64,000 bases of DNA from Pseudomonadota bacterium (lineage in GTDB: Bacteria; Pseudomonadota; Alphaproteobacteria; Caulobacterales; Caulobacteraceae). Position numbers and translations under genes: made by a program. Positions 8,314 through 15,890 of the stretch are shown here, one piece after another. The notes below the pieces were generated by a model. It saw only the letters and a list, made by a program, of their open reading frames with translations, made no database searches and was not told the DNA's origin. The first letter of the stretch is position 1; every line of letters begins with the position of its first letter. The DNA lies in NCBI GenBank assembly GCA_963205005.1, contig CAUJHW010000058.1:1-64000 (forward strand), written 5' to 3'.

Positions 8314-8624
8314 GCGTCCGGCAAGAGAATCGCTGGAGGCAGCACCTCAAGCGAGCAAACGATGAGGTCCATGATCGCCGGATCATGACCGAGGCTGCAT
8401 TGATGGACCGTCATCCGCGGCCGCCAATCCCGGCCCTGGAGTTGCCAGCCGCTCGCCGAAAGGTCCGCGCATGGATGCGGCTGCATGCGGCCGAGTACGA
8501 GACAGCGACGAGCCTCGCCGAGGGGGCGAATGCCGCGCTTTCGCTGCCGCACGGCGCCCTTGACGACGAATGCCATTGGATCTGGGACGAGGCCGTCTCG
8601 GCGATCAACCGGACGGAGAGGTGA
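8310..8624 (+). CDS. hypothetical protein (104 aa)
   Basis: GTG 8310 start overlapping the previous stop. Basic N-terminus (ENRWRQHLKRANDEVHDRR) and an acidic end (DDECHWIWDEAVSAINRTER). No family. Confidence 0.7.
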   Translation: MSVRQENRWRQHLKRANDEVHDRRIMTEAALMDRHPRPPIPALELPAARRKVRAWMRLHAAEYETATSLAEGANAALSLPHGALDDECHWIWDEAVSAINRTER

Positions 8625-8905
8625 TGGCCGTCATCGAGAATGCCGGCACCTCGCCGAAGAAGATCGAGCAGTGGAAGCGCAGCCTGCAGGCCATGAATGC
8701 GGCCGAGTTGACGGCGCAGCAGCTCGTCCAGCGGAGCGCGGAGCACGCGCTCCTCCATCTCCAGAGCGTCGGGGCCACCGAGGCCAACTGCGCGGCCATG
8801 ATCCGCAGCATCCAGGACGGCCTGTTCGCGATCCACGAGGTCGCGGCAGCGCGGGGAATCCAGCTGCCCGGCTACCAGGATCCTGATGATGCGGAGGGGC
8901 GGTGA
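8624..8905 (+). CDS. hypothetical helical protein (93 aa)
   Basis: ATG 8624 shares its first base with the preceding stop (TGATG). Helical throughout (KIEQWKRSLQAMNAAELTAQ). Unknown. Confidence 0.72.
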   Translation: MAVIENAGTSPKKIEQWKRSLQAMNAAELTAQQLVQRSAEHALLHLQSVGATEANCAAMIRSIQDGLFAIHEVAAARGIQLPGYQDPDDAEGR

Positions 8906-9069
8906 TGGACGTCCGCTCCCCCTTCGCCGCGATGGCCGCGCAGCTCACCGCCCGGCCGGCGCCGAAGCCCCGGACCAGCGGCAACCAGCAGCAGGCGGCG
9001 GTCAAGGCGGCGGCGCGGCTGCTGAGGCGGCACGGGTGGACGGTGGTGCCGCCGGGGAGGGGGTCGTGA
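8905..9069 (+). CDS. small basic protein (54 aa)
   Basis: ATG 8905 overlaps the previous stop and the frame ends at TGA 9067-9069, overlapping the methyltransferase GTG start. It is Ala/Arg/Pro rich with a helix QQQAAVKAAARLLRRHGWTV. Supported mainly by its two coupled junctions. Confidence 0.62.
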   Translation: MDVRSPFAAMAAQLTARPAPKPRTSGNQQQAAVKAAARLLRRHGWTVVPPGRGS

Positions 9070-9560
9070 AAGCCATTCTCGACCCTTGCTGCGGCACCCG
9101 CGCGATGTGGTTCGACAGGGCCAGCGAGCACGCGGTGTTCGGTGACATCCGGTCCGAGACTGTCACTGTCACCGATCGCAGCCATCGCGACGACGGCCAG
9201 CGCGTCCTGCGCATCGAGCCTGATGTGCTGATGGATTTCCGGGCGCTGCCGTACCCTGACGTCTCGTTTCGGCTCGTGGCCTTCGATCCGCCACACATCG
9301 TCCGGGCCGGCCCTCGATCGTGGCTGGCAGCCCGTTACGGAAAGCTGGGCAGCGACTGGCGCACCGATCTACGACAGGGCTTCGCCGAGTGCTGGCGCGT
9401 CCTGTCGCCCGGCGGGACGCTCGTCTTCAAATGGAACGAGACCCAGGTGAAGCTGGCCGAGGTATTGCCGCTGGCACCGGCGGCGCCGCTATTCGGACAG
9501 GTTTCGGGGCGACATGGAATGACGCATTGGTTGGTTTTCTTCAAGCCGGAGAGGCATTGA
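9066..9560 (+). CDS. SAM-dependent methyltransferase, probably DNA N-methyltransferase
   Basis: A 164-residue protein from GTG 9066. ILDPCCGTRAMW at residues 4-15 is the SAM-binding motif I. ALPYPDVSFRLVAFDPPH at about 59-76 ends in the DPPH form of the catalytic DPPY motif IV, followed by YGKLGSDWRTDLRQGF and a C-terminal FKWNETQVKL. Small phage methyltransferases of this kind modify adenine or cytosine amino groups in DNA and may shield phage DNA from restriction. The motif order I then IV differs from the truncated methyltransferase at 9853-10104, so the two are separate enzymes. Confidence 0.84.
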   Translation: MKAILDPCCGTRAMWFDRASEHAVFGDIRSETVTVTDRSHRDDGQRVLRIEPDVLMDFRALPYPDVSFRLVAFDPPHIVRAGPRSWLAARYGKLGSDWRTDLRQGFAECWRVLSPGGTLVFKWNETQVKLAEVLPLAPAAPLFGQVSGRHGMTHWLVFFKPERH

Positions 9561-9852
9561 CATCCACCCACGCCATGAATGACGAGGATTCCCAAGTTCG
9601 GGGCTCCATGCCCGGAGCCGGCGACTACTCGTCATCGCCTTACTTCACATCGGCCTCCAGCGTTGCCGCCTGCCGACCGGAACCGCGAGAGCACTCACGG
9701 CCAACGATTCAATTCGGGGTGCTACGTGTCTCGCCGGTGCGTAATCGCAGGGAATCGGCGCAACAGGCCAATCATAGCACTGTGCGAAAGAACAGTACGC
9801 GGCACGCTCTACCTCCCCGCCCTGAAGGACGGGGTTTCTCGCGGAGGACCTG
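9561..9852 (+). mobile_element. probable IS200/IS605-type remnant or non-autonomous element
   Basis: This 290-bp stretch breaks the operon and has no natural coding frame. Its right edge has the hairpin CCCCGCCCTGAAGGACGGGG at 9818-9837, the form typical of right ends next to tnpB genes, and it directly precedes a methyltransferase fragment lacking its N-terminal half. A full element with its own transposase is absent. The left border is not defined. Confidence 0.45.
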
Positions 9853-10104
9853 ATGAACGCTGTACCGCATCAAACCGTCGCCCACTTCGCCACGTCCCCG
9901 CCTGCGCTCATCGAACCGTGCATTCTTGCCGGATGCCCTCCAGGCGGTACCGTGCTCGATCCATTCGGCGGCGCCGGCACCACGGGGCTGGTCGCCGATC
10001 GGCTCCAGCGCGACGCGATCCTGATCGAGCTGTCCCCGGCCTATGCCGACATGGCCCGGCGCCGCATCGCTGGCGACGCGCCGCTGTTCGCGGAAGTTGC
10101 ATGA
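9853..10104 (+). pseudogene. C-terminal fragment of a DNA N4/N6 methyltransferase
   Basis: The 83 residues match the C-terminal third of beta-class DNA methyltransferases: HFATSPPALIEPCILAGCP, then VLDPFGGAGTTGLVADRL (SAM-binding motif I) and IELSPAYADMARRRI. The N-terminal half with the DPPY catalytic motif is missing, and an IS605-like end lies immediately upstream. A GGAGG ahead of ATG 9853 means the stub may still be translated, but it cannot be a complete enzyme. It overlaps the next gene by ATGA, as the intact gene would have. Confidence 0.82.
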
Positions 10105-10523
10105 CCCGCCCCCGCAAGCGCTACCGCCCCAGGCCGATCGGCAGGCCCATCGGCGCTCCACTGCGCGATCAGCTGATCCTGCCGTCGTACAGCGCGCTGC
10201 AGACGCTGCAATTCAGCGGGGACGCCGATGCGCTCTGGTCCGCCCGCAACTGCTTGGCTGCGCTGGTCGATTACATGCTGGTCGCCCTGCAGGATGCTGG
10301 CCGACCTGCAGGCCAGATCGAGGCCGGCCTTGCCGCGCTGCGGGTCATGATCAGCCGCCACGACGCCGGCCAGCCGTTCCGCGCCACGTCCGCCGAGCTG
10401 GAGGCCCTGCGCGCCGCCGTGCGCCACGCCGACGACGTGCTCGGGACGCTGCGGACCGACCAGATCATCCGGGCCGTGGCCCGGGTGAACGAGGCGATCG
10501 ATGCGGACGAGGGGGTTTGCTGA
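10101..10523 (+). CDS. hypothetical helical protein (140 aa)
   Basis: Starts at ATG 10101 by overlap. Very basic N-terminus (PRKRYRPRPIGRPIGAPL) followed by helices (SAELEALRAAVRHADDVLG). Possibly nucleic-acid binding; no family. Confidence 0.72.
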   Translation: MTRPRKRYRPRPIGRPIGAPLRDQLILPSYSALQTLQFSGDADALWSARNCLAALVDYMLVALQDAGRPAGQIEAGLAALRVMISRHDAGQPFRATSAELEALRAAVRHADDVLGTLRTDQIIRAVARVNEAIDADEGVC

Positions 10524-10525
10524 CT

Positions 10526-10768
10526 ATGGGCGAGATGACCGCGGTGCAATCTATCCGTTCTGCCCGACTGGCGCACCGCTGCGACTGGTGCTGGCAGCGT
10601 ATCCCGGTCGGCACCGAGTACAAGCGGTACCGCTATTTCCACTACGGCGATGCTGGCACGTGCAAGCTGCACCCCGAGTGCTATGGGGCGATGTGCGAGG
10701 CGGCCGAAGATGAAGGGGGTTGGCTCGAATGGGTGCCAGGACAAGAACGACCGGAGATAACCGCATGA
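10526..10768 (+). CDS. small zinc-binding-type protein (80 aa)
   Basis: From ATG 10526 to 10768. It holds HRCDWCWQRIPVGTEY, a CxxC pair, and later CKLHPECYGAMCEAA, which could supply the second half of a zinc site. Proteins of this small size and pattern are frequent in phage early operons. Function unknown. Confidence 0.72.
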   Translation: MGEMTAVQSIRSARLAHRCDWCWQRIPVGTEYKRYRYFHYGDAGTCKLHPECYGAMCEAAEDEGGWLEWVPGQERPEITA

Positions 10769-11016
10769 TTGACGACAGCGAACTGCCGAGGCTGCCGAGG
10801 CCCTACACAACCCTCGGCCGATTCGTCGACCGAGATCAGCAGACGGACGTATTCACCCGCGACCAGCTACTCGCCTATGGTCGAGCGTGCGCGGAGGCGG
10901 AGCGAGAACGCGCCGTGCGGATCTGCGCCCGCCGCGAAGCGAGTTCCAACAACCGATCGGCACAGGCGTGCTATCGGCTAGTCGCCGCAGGCATCAGGGG
11001 AAGTAGCGATGAATGA
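10765..11016 (+). CDS. hypothetical protein (83 aa)
   Basis: Starts at ATG 10765 by overlap. Contains VFTRDQLLAYGRACAEAERE, a helix seen in many short phage early proteins. Unknown. Confidence 0.7.
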   Translation: MIDDSELPRLPRPYTTLGRFVDRDQQTDVFTRDQLLAYGRACAEAERERAVRICARREASSNNRSAQACYRLVAAGIRGSSDE

Positions 11017-11545
11017 TCAGTTCGTGGCCGCCTACATGGCCGTATGCAAGGACCAGCCACCCGATCACAACGAGATCGGGGCGCGCTACTTCAAAGCCGC
11101 CTGGGATGCGAGGGGCGCCGAGATCGCGGCGCTTCGATCCCGGCTCGCCGTGCTGACCGACACCGATTCCGTCCGCAATTTCCCCAGTAACACCTGCTCG
11201 GCCAGCCGTCACGCCGACCAGATCGCGGAGCGCTGGCGTCGGGGAATCGCGGAGGAGCCGGAGGAATACGAGCATTCGGCTGACAGCGTGCAGGCTACCG
11301 TGCGGGCGCTGTGGGAGGCGAGGACGGAGGTCGAGGCGCTGAAGAGCGACATCGAGGGGTACGTCACCGTCAACACCGAGCTGGTGACCGGGCTTGAAGA
11401 AGTTCGGGAAGACGCGATGCGGATGCAGTATCTGCTGGGCCTGGCTACGCTGTCGACCGCCTGGTTTCACTGGAACGGATCGCCGGGCCACGCGGACGAG
11501 ATCCGTGCCGACGTTGACGATGCGATGAGGACAAGGAGGCGCTGA
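11009..11545 (+). CDS. hypothetical coiled-coil protein (178 aa)
   Basis: Starts at ATG 11009, overlapping the previous end by eight bases. Two helical stretches (AEIAALRSRLAVLTD; LWEARTEVEALKSDIEGY) suggest a coiled coil. Unknown. Confidence 0.72.
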   Translation: MNDQFVAAYMAVCKDQPPDHNEIGARYFKAAWDARGAEIAALRSRLAVLTDTDSVRNFPSNTCSASRHADQIAERWRRGIAEEPEEYEHSADSVQATVRALWEARTEVEALKSDIEGYVTVNTELVTGLEEVREDAMRMQYLLGLATLSTAWFHWNGSPGHADEIRADVDDAMRTRRR

Positions 11546-11964
11546 TGGGCATCATCTACACCCTGACCCTGACCGAGCGCCAGGCAGCCGCCCTATCCGA
11601 GGCGGCCGAGATCTACGCCCGGCTCGGCATCGGCCAGTTTCACGACGCGCTGCGGGTGCTGCCAACCACGGAAGCCGTCCCCGACTGGCACGACGACATG
11701 CTCGTCATCGGCCGGATGCTGGCGCGGCACATGAAGCACGGCGTCGACGGCTGGGGGTCGAGCCTGGGGATTTTCTCGGCCGAGGTCAGCGACGGCGCGA
11801 AAGTGTGCTGGGACCTGCACCAAGTGATCCGGCACCGGCTGGCGATGGACTACGCAGCCGCCAAGAACCTCGATCCGTCGCAGATGTACGGCGTCCAGTA
11901 CAACGAGCCGATGCGGGCCGGTAGCGAGCCGCTGGCGAAGATCGCAGGAGGAAGCACGGCATGA
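11545..11964 (+). CDS. hypothetical protein (139 aa)
   Basis: Begins at 11545 on the last base of the previous stop. MGIIYTLTLTERQAAALSEA opens the protein; a helix WDLHQVIRHRLAMDYAAAKN follows later. The N-terminal lines are reminiscent of small phage proteins that only pack as a helix bundle. No function. Confidence 0.72.
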   Translation: MGIIYTLTLTERQAAALSEAAEIYARLGIGQFHDALRVLPTTEAVPDWHDDMLVIGRMLARHMKHGVDGWGSSLGIFSAEVSDGAKVCWDLHQVIRHRLAMDYAAAKNLDPSQMYGVQYNEPMRAGSEPLAKIAGGSTA

Positions 11965-12440
11965 GGCCCCTGTTCATCTTTGACCTTGACGGCACATTGG
12001 CCCTGATCGACCACCGCCGGCATTTCGTCGAGAAGCCGAACCACGACTGGTCGTCGTTCTACGCGGCGTGCGTGGACGACGTACCGAATAGGCCGGTGAT
12101 CGATACGCTTCGACAGTTGAGCATGGAAAGCGAGATCTGGATCTGGTCCGGCCGTAGCGACAAGGTCGAGATCCAGACTCGGGGTTGGCTTGCCAAGCAC
12201 GTCGCGTGGACTGGCCTTTGCTTCAATGTCGACAGCGCCCCGTGGTGGAAAGATCCGCTGCGCATGCGCCCCGCCGGAGACCACCAGCCCGACGTGACGC
12301 TCAAAATGGGCTGGCTGGCCGCCATGGATCCGCGCGACCGGGCGCGGCTGATTGCCTGCTTCGATGACCGCGATCGGCTGGTCAAGGCGTACCGGAATGC
12401 TGGCGTGGCCTGCTTTCAGGTTTCGGAGGGAAATTTCTGA
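11961..12440 (+). CDS. HAD-superfamily phosphatase, PNK 3'-phosphatase-like
   Basis: A 159-residue protein. FIFDLDGTLALIDHRRHF at residues 5-22 carries the DxDGT nucleophile motif (D8, D10). WIWSGRSD near residue 60 is motif II, and CFDDRDRLVKAYRNAG near the end holds the acidic motif IV. This is the layout of the phosphatase half of phage polynucleotide kinase/phosphatases, which remove 3' phosphates from nucleic acid ends. No kinase domain is present. A role in end repair alongside the recombination genes is inferred. Confidence 0.84.
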   Translation: MRPLFIFDLDGTLALIDHRRHFVEKPNHDWSSFYAACVDDVPNRPVIDTLRQLSMESEIWIWSGRSDKVEIQTRGWLAKHVAWTGLCFNVDSAPWWKDPLRMRPAGDHQPDVTLKMGWLAAMDPRDRARLIACFDDRDRLVKAYRNAGVACFQVSEGNF

Positions 12441-12724
12441 TGCCATACTCCATCACATTCGACGACACGCCCGAGTTCGCGGCCAAGCGGGCGGCCGAGG
12501 CATGGTGCCGGGAGCGCGGCATCAGCGCAGGACCGTGTCAGCAGCATCAGCCGCGCGGCCTGGCCACCAACGGCGTCGTGCTCGCGAAGTGGCGCAACCT
12601 GAACGACAGCGAGCGCCGGCAACTGGACGGCCAGATGACCGGCGACATGCGGCACGGGCCGGTCACCGTGACGCTGAACAGGCCGCTGGATGAGTTTCCG
12701 ATCGTCCCGGAGGAATGGCGGTGA
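12440..12724 (+). CDS. hypothetical protein (94 aa)
   Basis: Starts at ATG 12440 on the last base of the HAD gene's stop. Contains a helix FAAKRAAEAWCRERGI and a C-terminal LNRPLDEFPIVPEEWR. Unknown. Confidence 0.7.
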   Translation: MPYSITFDDTPEFAAKRAAEAWCRERGISAGPCQQHQPRGLATNGVVLAKWRNLNDSERRQLDGQMTGDMRHGPVTVTLNRPLDEFPIVPEEWR

Positions 12725-12966
12725 GCGAGCCCGCAACCGATCAGCGCATGACCGCCCGATACGTCCGGCTGTCAGTGTTTCACAATCTGACCGGCATCAA
12801 GCCGAATGCGGTCCACCAGCGGATCCACCGCGGTGTCTGGCTGGAGGGGTTCGAGTTCGTGCGCGACCCGCTCGGTCAAATCCAGATGAGCATGGAGGGG
12901 TACTACAGATGGGTCGAAGGTCGTCCACGGGTGGCGTTGAACCCCACGGGGACAGGATCCAGGTGA
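12721..12966 (+). CDS. xis: excisionase-like protein
   Basis: An 81-residue protein from GTG 12721 (GTGA overlap); ATG 12715 is an alternative two codons earlier. YVRLSVFHNLTGIKPNAVHQ, then RIHRGVWLEGFEFVRDP and MEGYYRWVEGRP, matches the phage excisionase type in which a winged-helix (HTH) domain binds att arm sites and bends DNA. Its 58-bp overlap with the integrase start, in a different frame, is the usual xis-int arrangement and would link the two in translation. Confidence 0.83.
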   Translation: MSEPATDQRMTARYVRLSVFHNLTGIKPNAVHQRIHRGVWLEGFEFVRDPLGQIQMSMEGYYRWVEGRPRVALNPTGTGSR

Positions 12967-14108
12967 CGTTCACCTGGCAGGGCCGGCGGCTGCGCCCTAC
13001 CCTCGCCCTGCGGCCCACCGAGCCCAACCTGCGGGCGGCCCGGCGGCTGCGCGCCGACATCCTCGCCGAGATCCGGCTGGGGACGTTCAACCTCGAACGG
13101 CACTTCCCTGACTACCGATTCGCCGAGAAGCACACCCCGGATGGCCGCCGGACCTTCGGCCAGTGGGCGAAAGCCTGGGAGAGGATCGCGAGCCGCGGCC
13201 GGGCGCACTCGACGTTCGAGGTCTACAAGGACCACCTGGAGTGCTACTGGAGCAGCGCCTGGAAGGACAGGCCGGCGCTGTCGATCACTCAGGAAGACAT
13301 ACTGTCACGCCTCGCCGACCTGGCCGGCGGCGACCGGCCGATCGGCGAGAAGACGCAGAACAACATCCTGATCCCGCTGCGCGGGGTGTTCGAGATGGTC
13401 TGCAAGGCCCACCGCGAACACCCCAATCCCGTCGAGGGCATCAGGAACCTGCGATTCCAGGCCGCCGAGCCAGACCCCTACCCGCTCCCCGAGGTCGAGA
13501 AGCTGCTGAAGTGGCTGGAGAAGTTCAACCCGGCTTGGGCCGACTTCTTCGAGTTCGCCTGTTTCGCCGGACTGCGGCCGGGCGAGCAGATCGGGATGCT
13601 GTGGCCCGACGTGAGTCTCGACGACCGGCTCGTGACCATCCAACGCGCCCGGGTGCTGCGCCAGGACAAGGACCGCACGAAGACCAACACCAGGCGGATC
13701 GTCGAGCTGAATGCCCGGGCATTCGAGGCGTTGAACCGGCAGCGCGCCCGGACCCAGCTCGCTGGCCGGCACGTCTGGGTTCACCCGTCGACCGGCATCC
13801 GGTTCAACGACGGCCGGGAGATCGCGGCGGTATGGGCTCGCGCCAACAAGGCAACAGGCCTGCGCTACCGACCACCGAAGGAGTGCCGGGACACGTCCAT
13901 CTCGCTCGCCCTAGCGGCCGGCTGTGACCCTGCGTGGGTAGCCGCCCAGCATGGACATAGCGTCCAGGTGATGATGAAATCCTACGCGAAGCACATCCCG
14001 AAGGCCGACCGCGGCCGGAACATCAGGGCAGTCGATCGACTAGTGGCAAATCCAGTGGCAAAAAGGTCAAAACAGGTAAGCGGTGATAAGCCAGAAGGCG
14101 GTACGTAA
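12909..14108 (+). CDS. int: tyrosine-type site-specific integrase
   Basis: A 399-residue protein. ATG 12909 is chosen because an arm-binding domain of the DUF3596 type starts there (GVEPHGDRIQVTFTWQGRRL). Residues 85-175 are the core-binding SAM-like domain. The catalytic domain has R223 (AGLRPGEQ), K258, R327 (KECRDTS), the HGHS box at 348-351 and Tyr359 (MMKSYAKH) as nucleophile. The HxxR histidine is replaced by Lys324, which occurs in this integrase group. The att core follows within 50 bp. It should insert the phage into a tRNA-Ser gene. Confidence 0.93.
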   Translation: MGRRSSTGGVEPHGDRIQVTFTWQGRRLRPTLALRPTEPNLRAARRLRADILAEIRLGTFNLERHFPDYRFAEKHTPDGRRTFGQWAKAWERIASRGRAHSTFEVYKDHLECYWSSAWKDRPALSITQEDILSRLADLAGGDRPIGEKTQNNILIPLRGVFEMVCKAHREHPNPVEGIRNLRFQAAEPDPYPLPEVEKLLKWLEKFNPAWADFFEFACFAGLRPGEQIGMLWPDVSLDDRLVTIQRARVLRQDKDRTKTNTRRIVELNARAFEALNRQRARTQLAGRHVWVHPSTGIRFNDGREIAAVWARANKATGLRYRPPKECRDTSISLALAAGCDPAWVAAQHGHSVQVMMKSYAKHIPKADRGRNIRAVDRLVANPVAKRSKQVSGDKPEGGT

Positions 14109-14138
14109 GTGGGTCTAAGCGTTGGTAAATCGGCTTTG

Positions 14139-14184
14139 AAGGGTTAACAGCCCTTCGGGGGTTCGAATCCCCCTCTCTCCGCCA
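14139..14184 (+). other. att core: 3' end of a tRNA-Ser
   Basis: Bases 14157-14173 form a perfect T arm (GGGGG TTCGAAT CCCCC), followed by TCTCTCC, discriminator G and CCA (14174-14184). A short hairpin AAGGG...CCCTT before it resembles a serine-type long variable arm. No anticodon or 5' half is present, so this is not a tRNA gene but the identity segment that rebuilds the host tRNA-Ser on integration. It lies directly downstream of int, as attP or one prophage end would. Confidence 0.88.
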
Positions 14185-14576
14185 GGTCTTATGTATCAAC
14201 TAGTTACGCCAGATTTCTCGATTCAGATGAGAATCTCAGTGGCGATCTAGTGGCAAATCGGCCGAATGACCGCCGCGCTGATCACTGGCATAATCCACAG
14301 TGCTGCCCCGAGGATGGCCCGATCAGCCTATCGCCGAGGGGAACTGCGCGACCGGGTACGGGCGCTAGTCCCGCGAAGGCCAGCCGGGTTGATTCCCCGG
14401 GAAACGCGCGCCGGATCAAAGATGGGTAGTAACCGGCACTATCAGGAAAGCGGGCCGCGCCGCTGCAATTGGCGACGGTGAACAGACTCGGCCGAGTCGT
14501 GGCCCGCTTTTCTGATGGCGTAATGCACTGATCCTGCGGCGGTCAAGATAGAGAACTCGCCCGCCATCAACCCCTC
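14185..14576. other. att-flanking non-coding stretch with a long inverted repeat
   Basis: No convincing gene. Arms at 14441-14456 and 14501-14516 (ATCAGGAAAGCGGGCC against its complement, one mismatch) enclose a 44-base loop that contains the perfect 14-bp palindrome GACTCGGCCGAGTC (14485-14498). This could be integrase or excisionase arm DNA, a terminator for int, or a tiny mobile repeat. A 71-codon frame at 14266-14481 is Arg-rich and not credible. Confidence 0.55.
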
Positions 14577-14649
14577 GCCCCCGTAGCTCAGCAGGCAGAG
14601 CAGCCGGTCTGTACCCGGCAGACGCAGGTTCGAGACCGTGCCGGGGGCT
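14577..14649 (+). tRNA. tRNA-like gene, anticodon position TGT (Thr?), aberrant
   Basis: The acceptor stem (GCCCCCG/CGGGGGC, 7 bp), D arm (GCTC...GAGC) and anticodon stem (GCCGG/CCGGC) pair perfectly. The T stem needs a bulged G (GCAGG/CC-G-TGC) around a good TTCGAGA loop. The anticodon loop is TCTGTAC, so position 33 is C rather than the near-universal T, and positions 34-36 read TGT. No CCA is encoded. It may be a decayed or specialised phage tRNA. Located between att and the accessory operon. Confidence 0.55.
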
Positions 14650-14693
14650 CCGATTACGTCGTATTCGCGGTTCGCGAACGGGGAATACGGATC

Positions 14694-14984
14694 ATGTCCC
14701 TCGGCTTGCCGCCCATCCCGCCGCCTGCCCCGGCTCCGATCTACTCGCCGACGTGGAGCCGAGAGCTCTATGCCGGCTCCAAGGGCCCGTGCGGCTGGTG
14801 CCAGTACTGGATCAGCTGGAGCCCATGCGGTGGTGCCCGCTGCGGATACGGCGGCCGAGTGATGCTTCACACGACCCCGGCTAGAGGGTGCGTGTTCTGG
14901 TCCCGCGAGCCTGGAGTCGACGACGGGCCCGTAGAGCCGCCGCGACGGCCAGCAGGTAGAGACCCAGGACCGTCTCGCGGGTGA
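14694..14984 (+). CDS. possible Cys-rich small protein (96 aa)
   Basis: ATG 14694 follows a GGGGAA leader. Residues 1-70 look natural: a proline-rich start, then GPCGWCQYW and SPCGGARCGYGG, cysteines that could bind zinc. The C-terminal third is Arg/Pro-rich and may be read-through noise. No family. Weakly supported. Confidence 0.42.
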   Translation: MSLGLPPIPPPAPAPIYSPTWSRELYAGSKGPCGWCQYWISWSPCGGARCGYGGRVMLHTTPARGCVFWSREPGVDDGPVEPPRRPAGRDPGPSRG

Positions 14985-15223
14985 ACAGCAGGCGGATCTC
15001 ATGGCGGGTCATGCCGGCAGTGTGCGCCGGCGGGCCGGGCCGGGCAATCGGCCAGGCGGTCTAGGCCGAACGGCTGATCAGGGTTTCCCCGATGATCGCT
15101 GAATTGTCTGCATCGCAGAAAATCCTTGACGGGATGATTTGTTTGCATTACATTCAATTCATCGGATAGCCGATCACACCAACCGGCGGTGAGTAGCCGG
15201 GGAGTCCTCGAAAGGAGTCGATC
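14985..15223 (+). promoter_or_regulatory. promoter and palindromic operator of the accessory operon
   Basis: TTGACG at 15126-15131 and TACATT at 15149-15154 are separated by 17 bp, a good sigma-70-type promoter reading right. Just downstream ATCGGATAGCCGAT (15161-15174) is a dyad with 5-bp arms, placed where a repressor would block transcription. An AAAGGAG ribosome site precedes ATG 15224. Nothing else is seen in this 239-bp gap. Confidence 0.6.
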
Positions 15224-15685
15224 ATGGCAAATGAACATCTCTCGCTCTACCTGGTCGCCGAAGGCGATGTCTCCCCGGCTGATGTCGACGCCGAATGGGA
15301 CGGGATCAACAGCATCCTGGTCGCCGCTACGAGCGCAGAGGCTGCGCTGATCGTTGCCAACGCCTACGATCGCGGCGAAGTCCAGGCCGACAACCTCGCC
15401 TGGCACGACGGCTCCACGATCGGGTGCGTCTCGATGCGCGACCGGGACGGCAGGCACCTCGTTGCCGGCACCGAATTCGTCGAAGCGGAACAGGACTGGC
15501 CGAACGCCGCTACGCGGTACTGGTTCAGAGTCAACGGGCGCGAATTCTGCGCGGTCGAGTCTGGTGGCGAGACAGACTATCTCGACAGAGAAGGCGTTCC
15601 GCTGAACCCCGGCCCGGACCGCCAACTCGCCGAGCGCGAATGCGTCGTCACGGACGAAATCCGAAGCAAGGCCGCCGGCGTCTGA
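15224..15685 (+). CDS. accessory protein of unknown function (153 aa)
   Basis: First gene of the promoter-driven accessory operon, with a strong AAAGGAG site. Acidic throughout; SLYLVAEGDVSPADVDAEWD opens it, and EAALIVANAYDRGEVQADNL follows. Small acidic proteins are common in anti-defence operons, but no family is recognised. The layout resembles the partial gene at the right edge (YLILQFQKL...AATSSDQAEAIF), so both may share a fold that takes a value from each residue-rich strand-helix pair; this is a weak impression. Confidence 0.78.
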   Translation: MANEHLSLYLVAEGDVSPADVDAEWDGINSILVAATSAEAALIVANAYDRGEVQADNLAWHDGSTIGCVSMRDRDGRHLVAGTEFVEAEQDWPNAATRYWFRVNGREFCAVESGGETDYLDREGVPLNPGPDRQLAERECVVTDEIRSKAAGV

Positions 15686-15710
15686 CAGACCGAATCCACC
15701 GAAGCGAATC

Positions 15711-15890
15711 ATGACCACCTACCGCGCTGCATACATCTCGGCCGATGCCGGCTCGACAGGCGGCGGCATCGTGCTCACGAGCTACGAGGATCGCGACCTG
15801 CCCGACGACGAACTGCTCGCGAAAGCAGGGGTCTACGCCGAAGAGCACGGCATCGAAGGCGACATCGAAATCGGCGACTGGACCGACTGA
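15711..15890 (+). CDS. small acidic protein (59 aa)
   Basis: ATG 15711 to TGA 15888-15890, ending directly against the GTG start of the AcrVA2-like gene. Strongly acidic (SYEDRDLPDDELLAKAG; EGDIEIGDWTD). Net negative charge and size would suit a DNA-mimic or inhibitor protein, but that is only inference. Confidence 0.72.
   Translation: MTTYRAAYISADAGSTGGGIVLTSYEDRDLPDDELLAKAGVYAEEHGIEGDIEIGDWTD

Noticed and set aside
9579..10523. 314-codon frame
   Set aside because: Its first half spans the non-coding IS-like gap and overlaps the methyltransferase fragment in another frame. Only the part from ATG 10101 looks like a protein.
12690..12908. N-terminal extension of the integrase
   Set aside because: It overlaps xis and the gene before it and looks Arg-rich; the arm-binding domain starts at ATG 12909.
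14139..14184. functional tRNA-Ser gene
   Set aside because: Only the T arm, acceptor 3' strand and CCA are present; no anticodon arm or 5' half.
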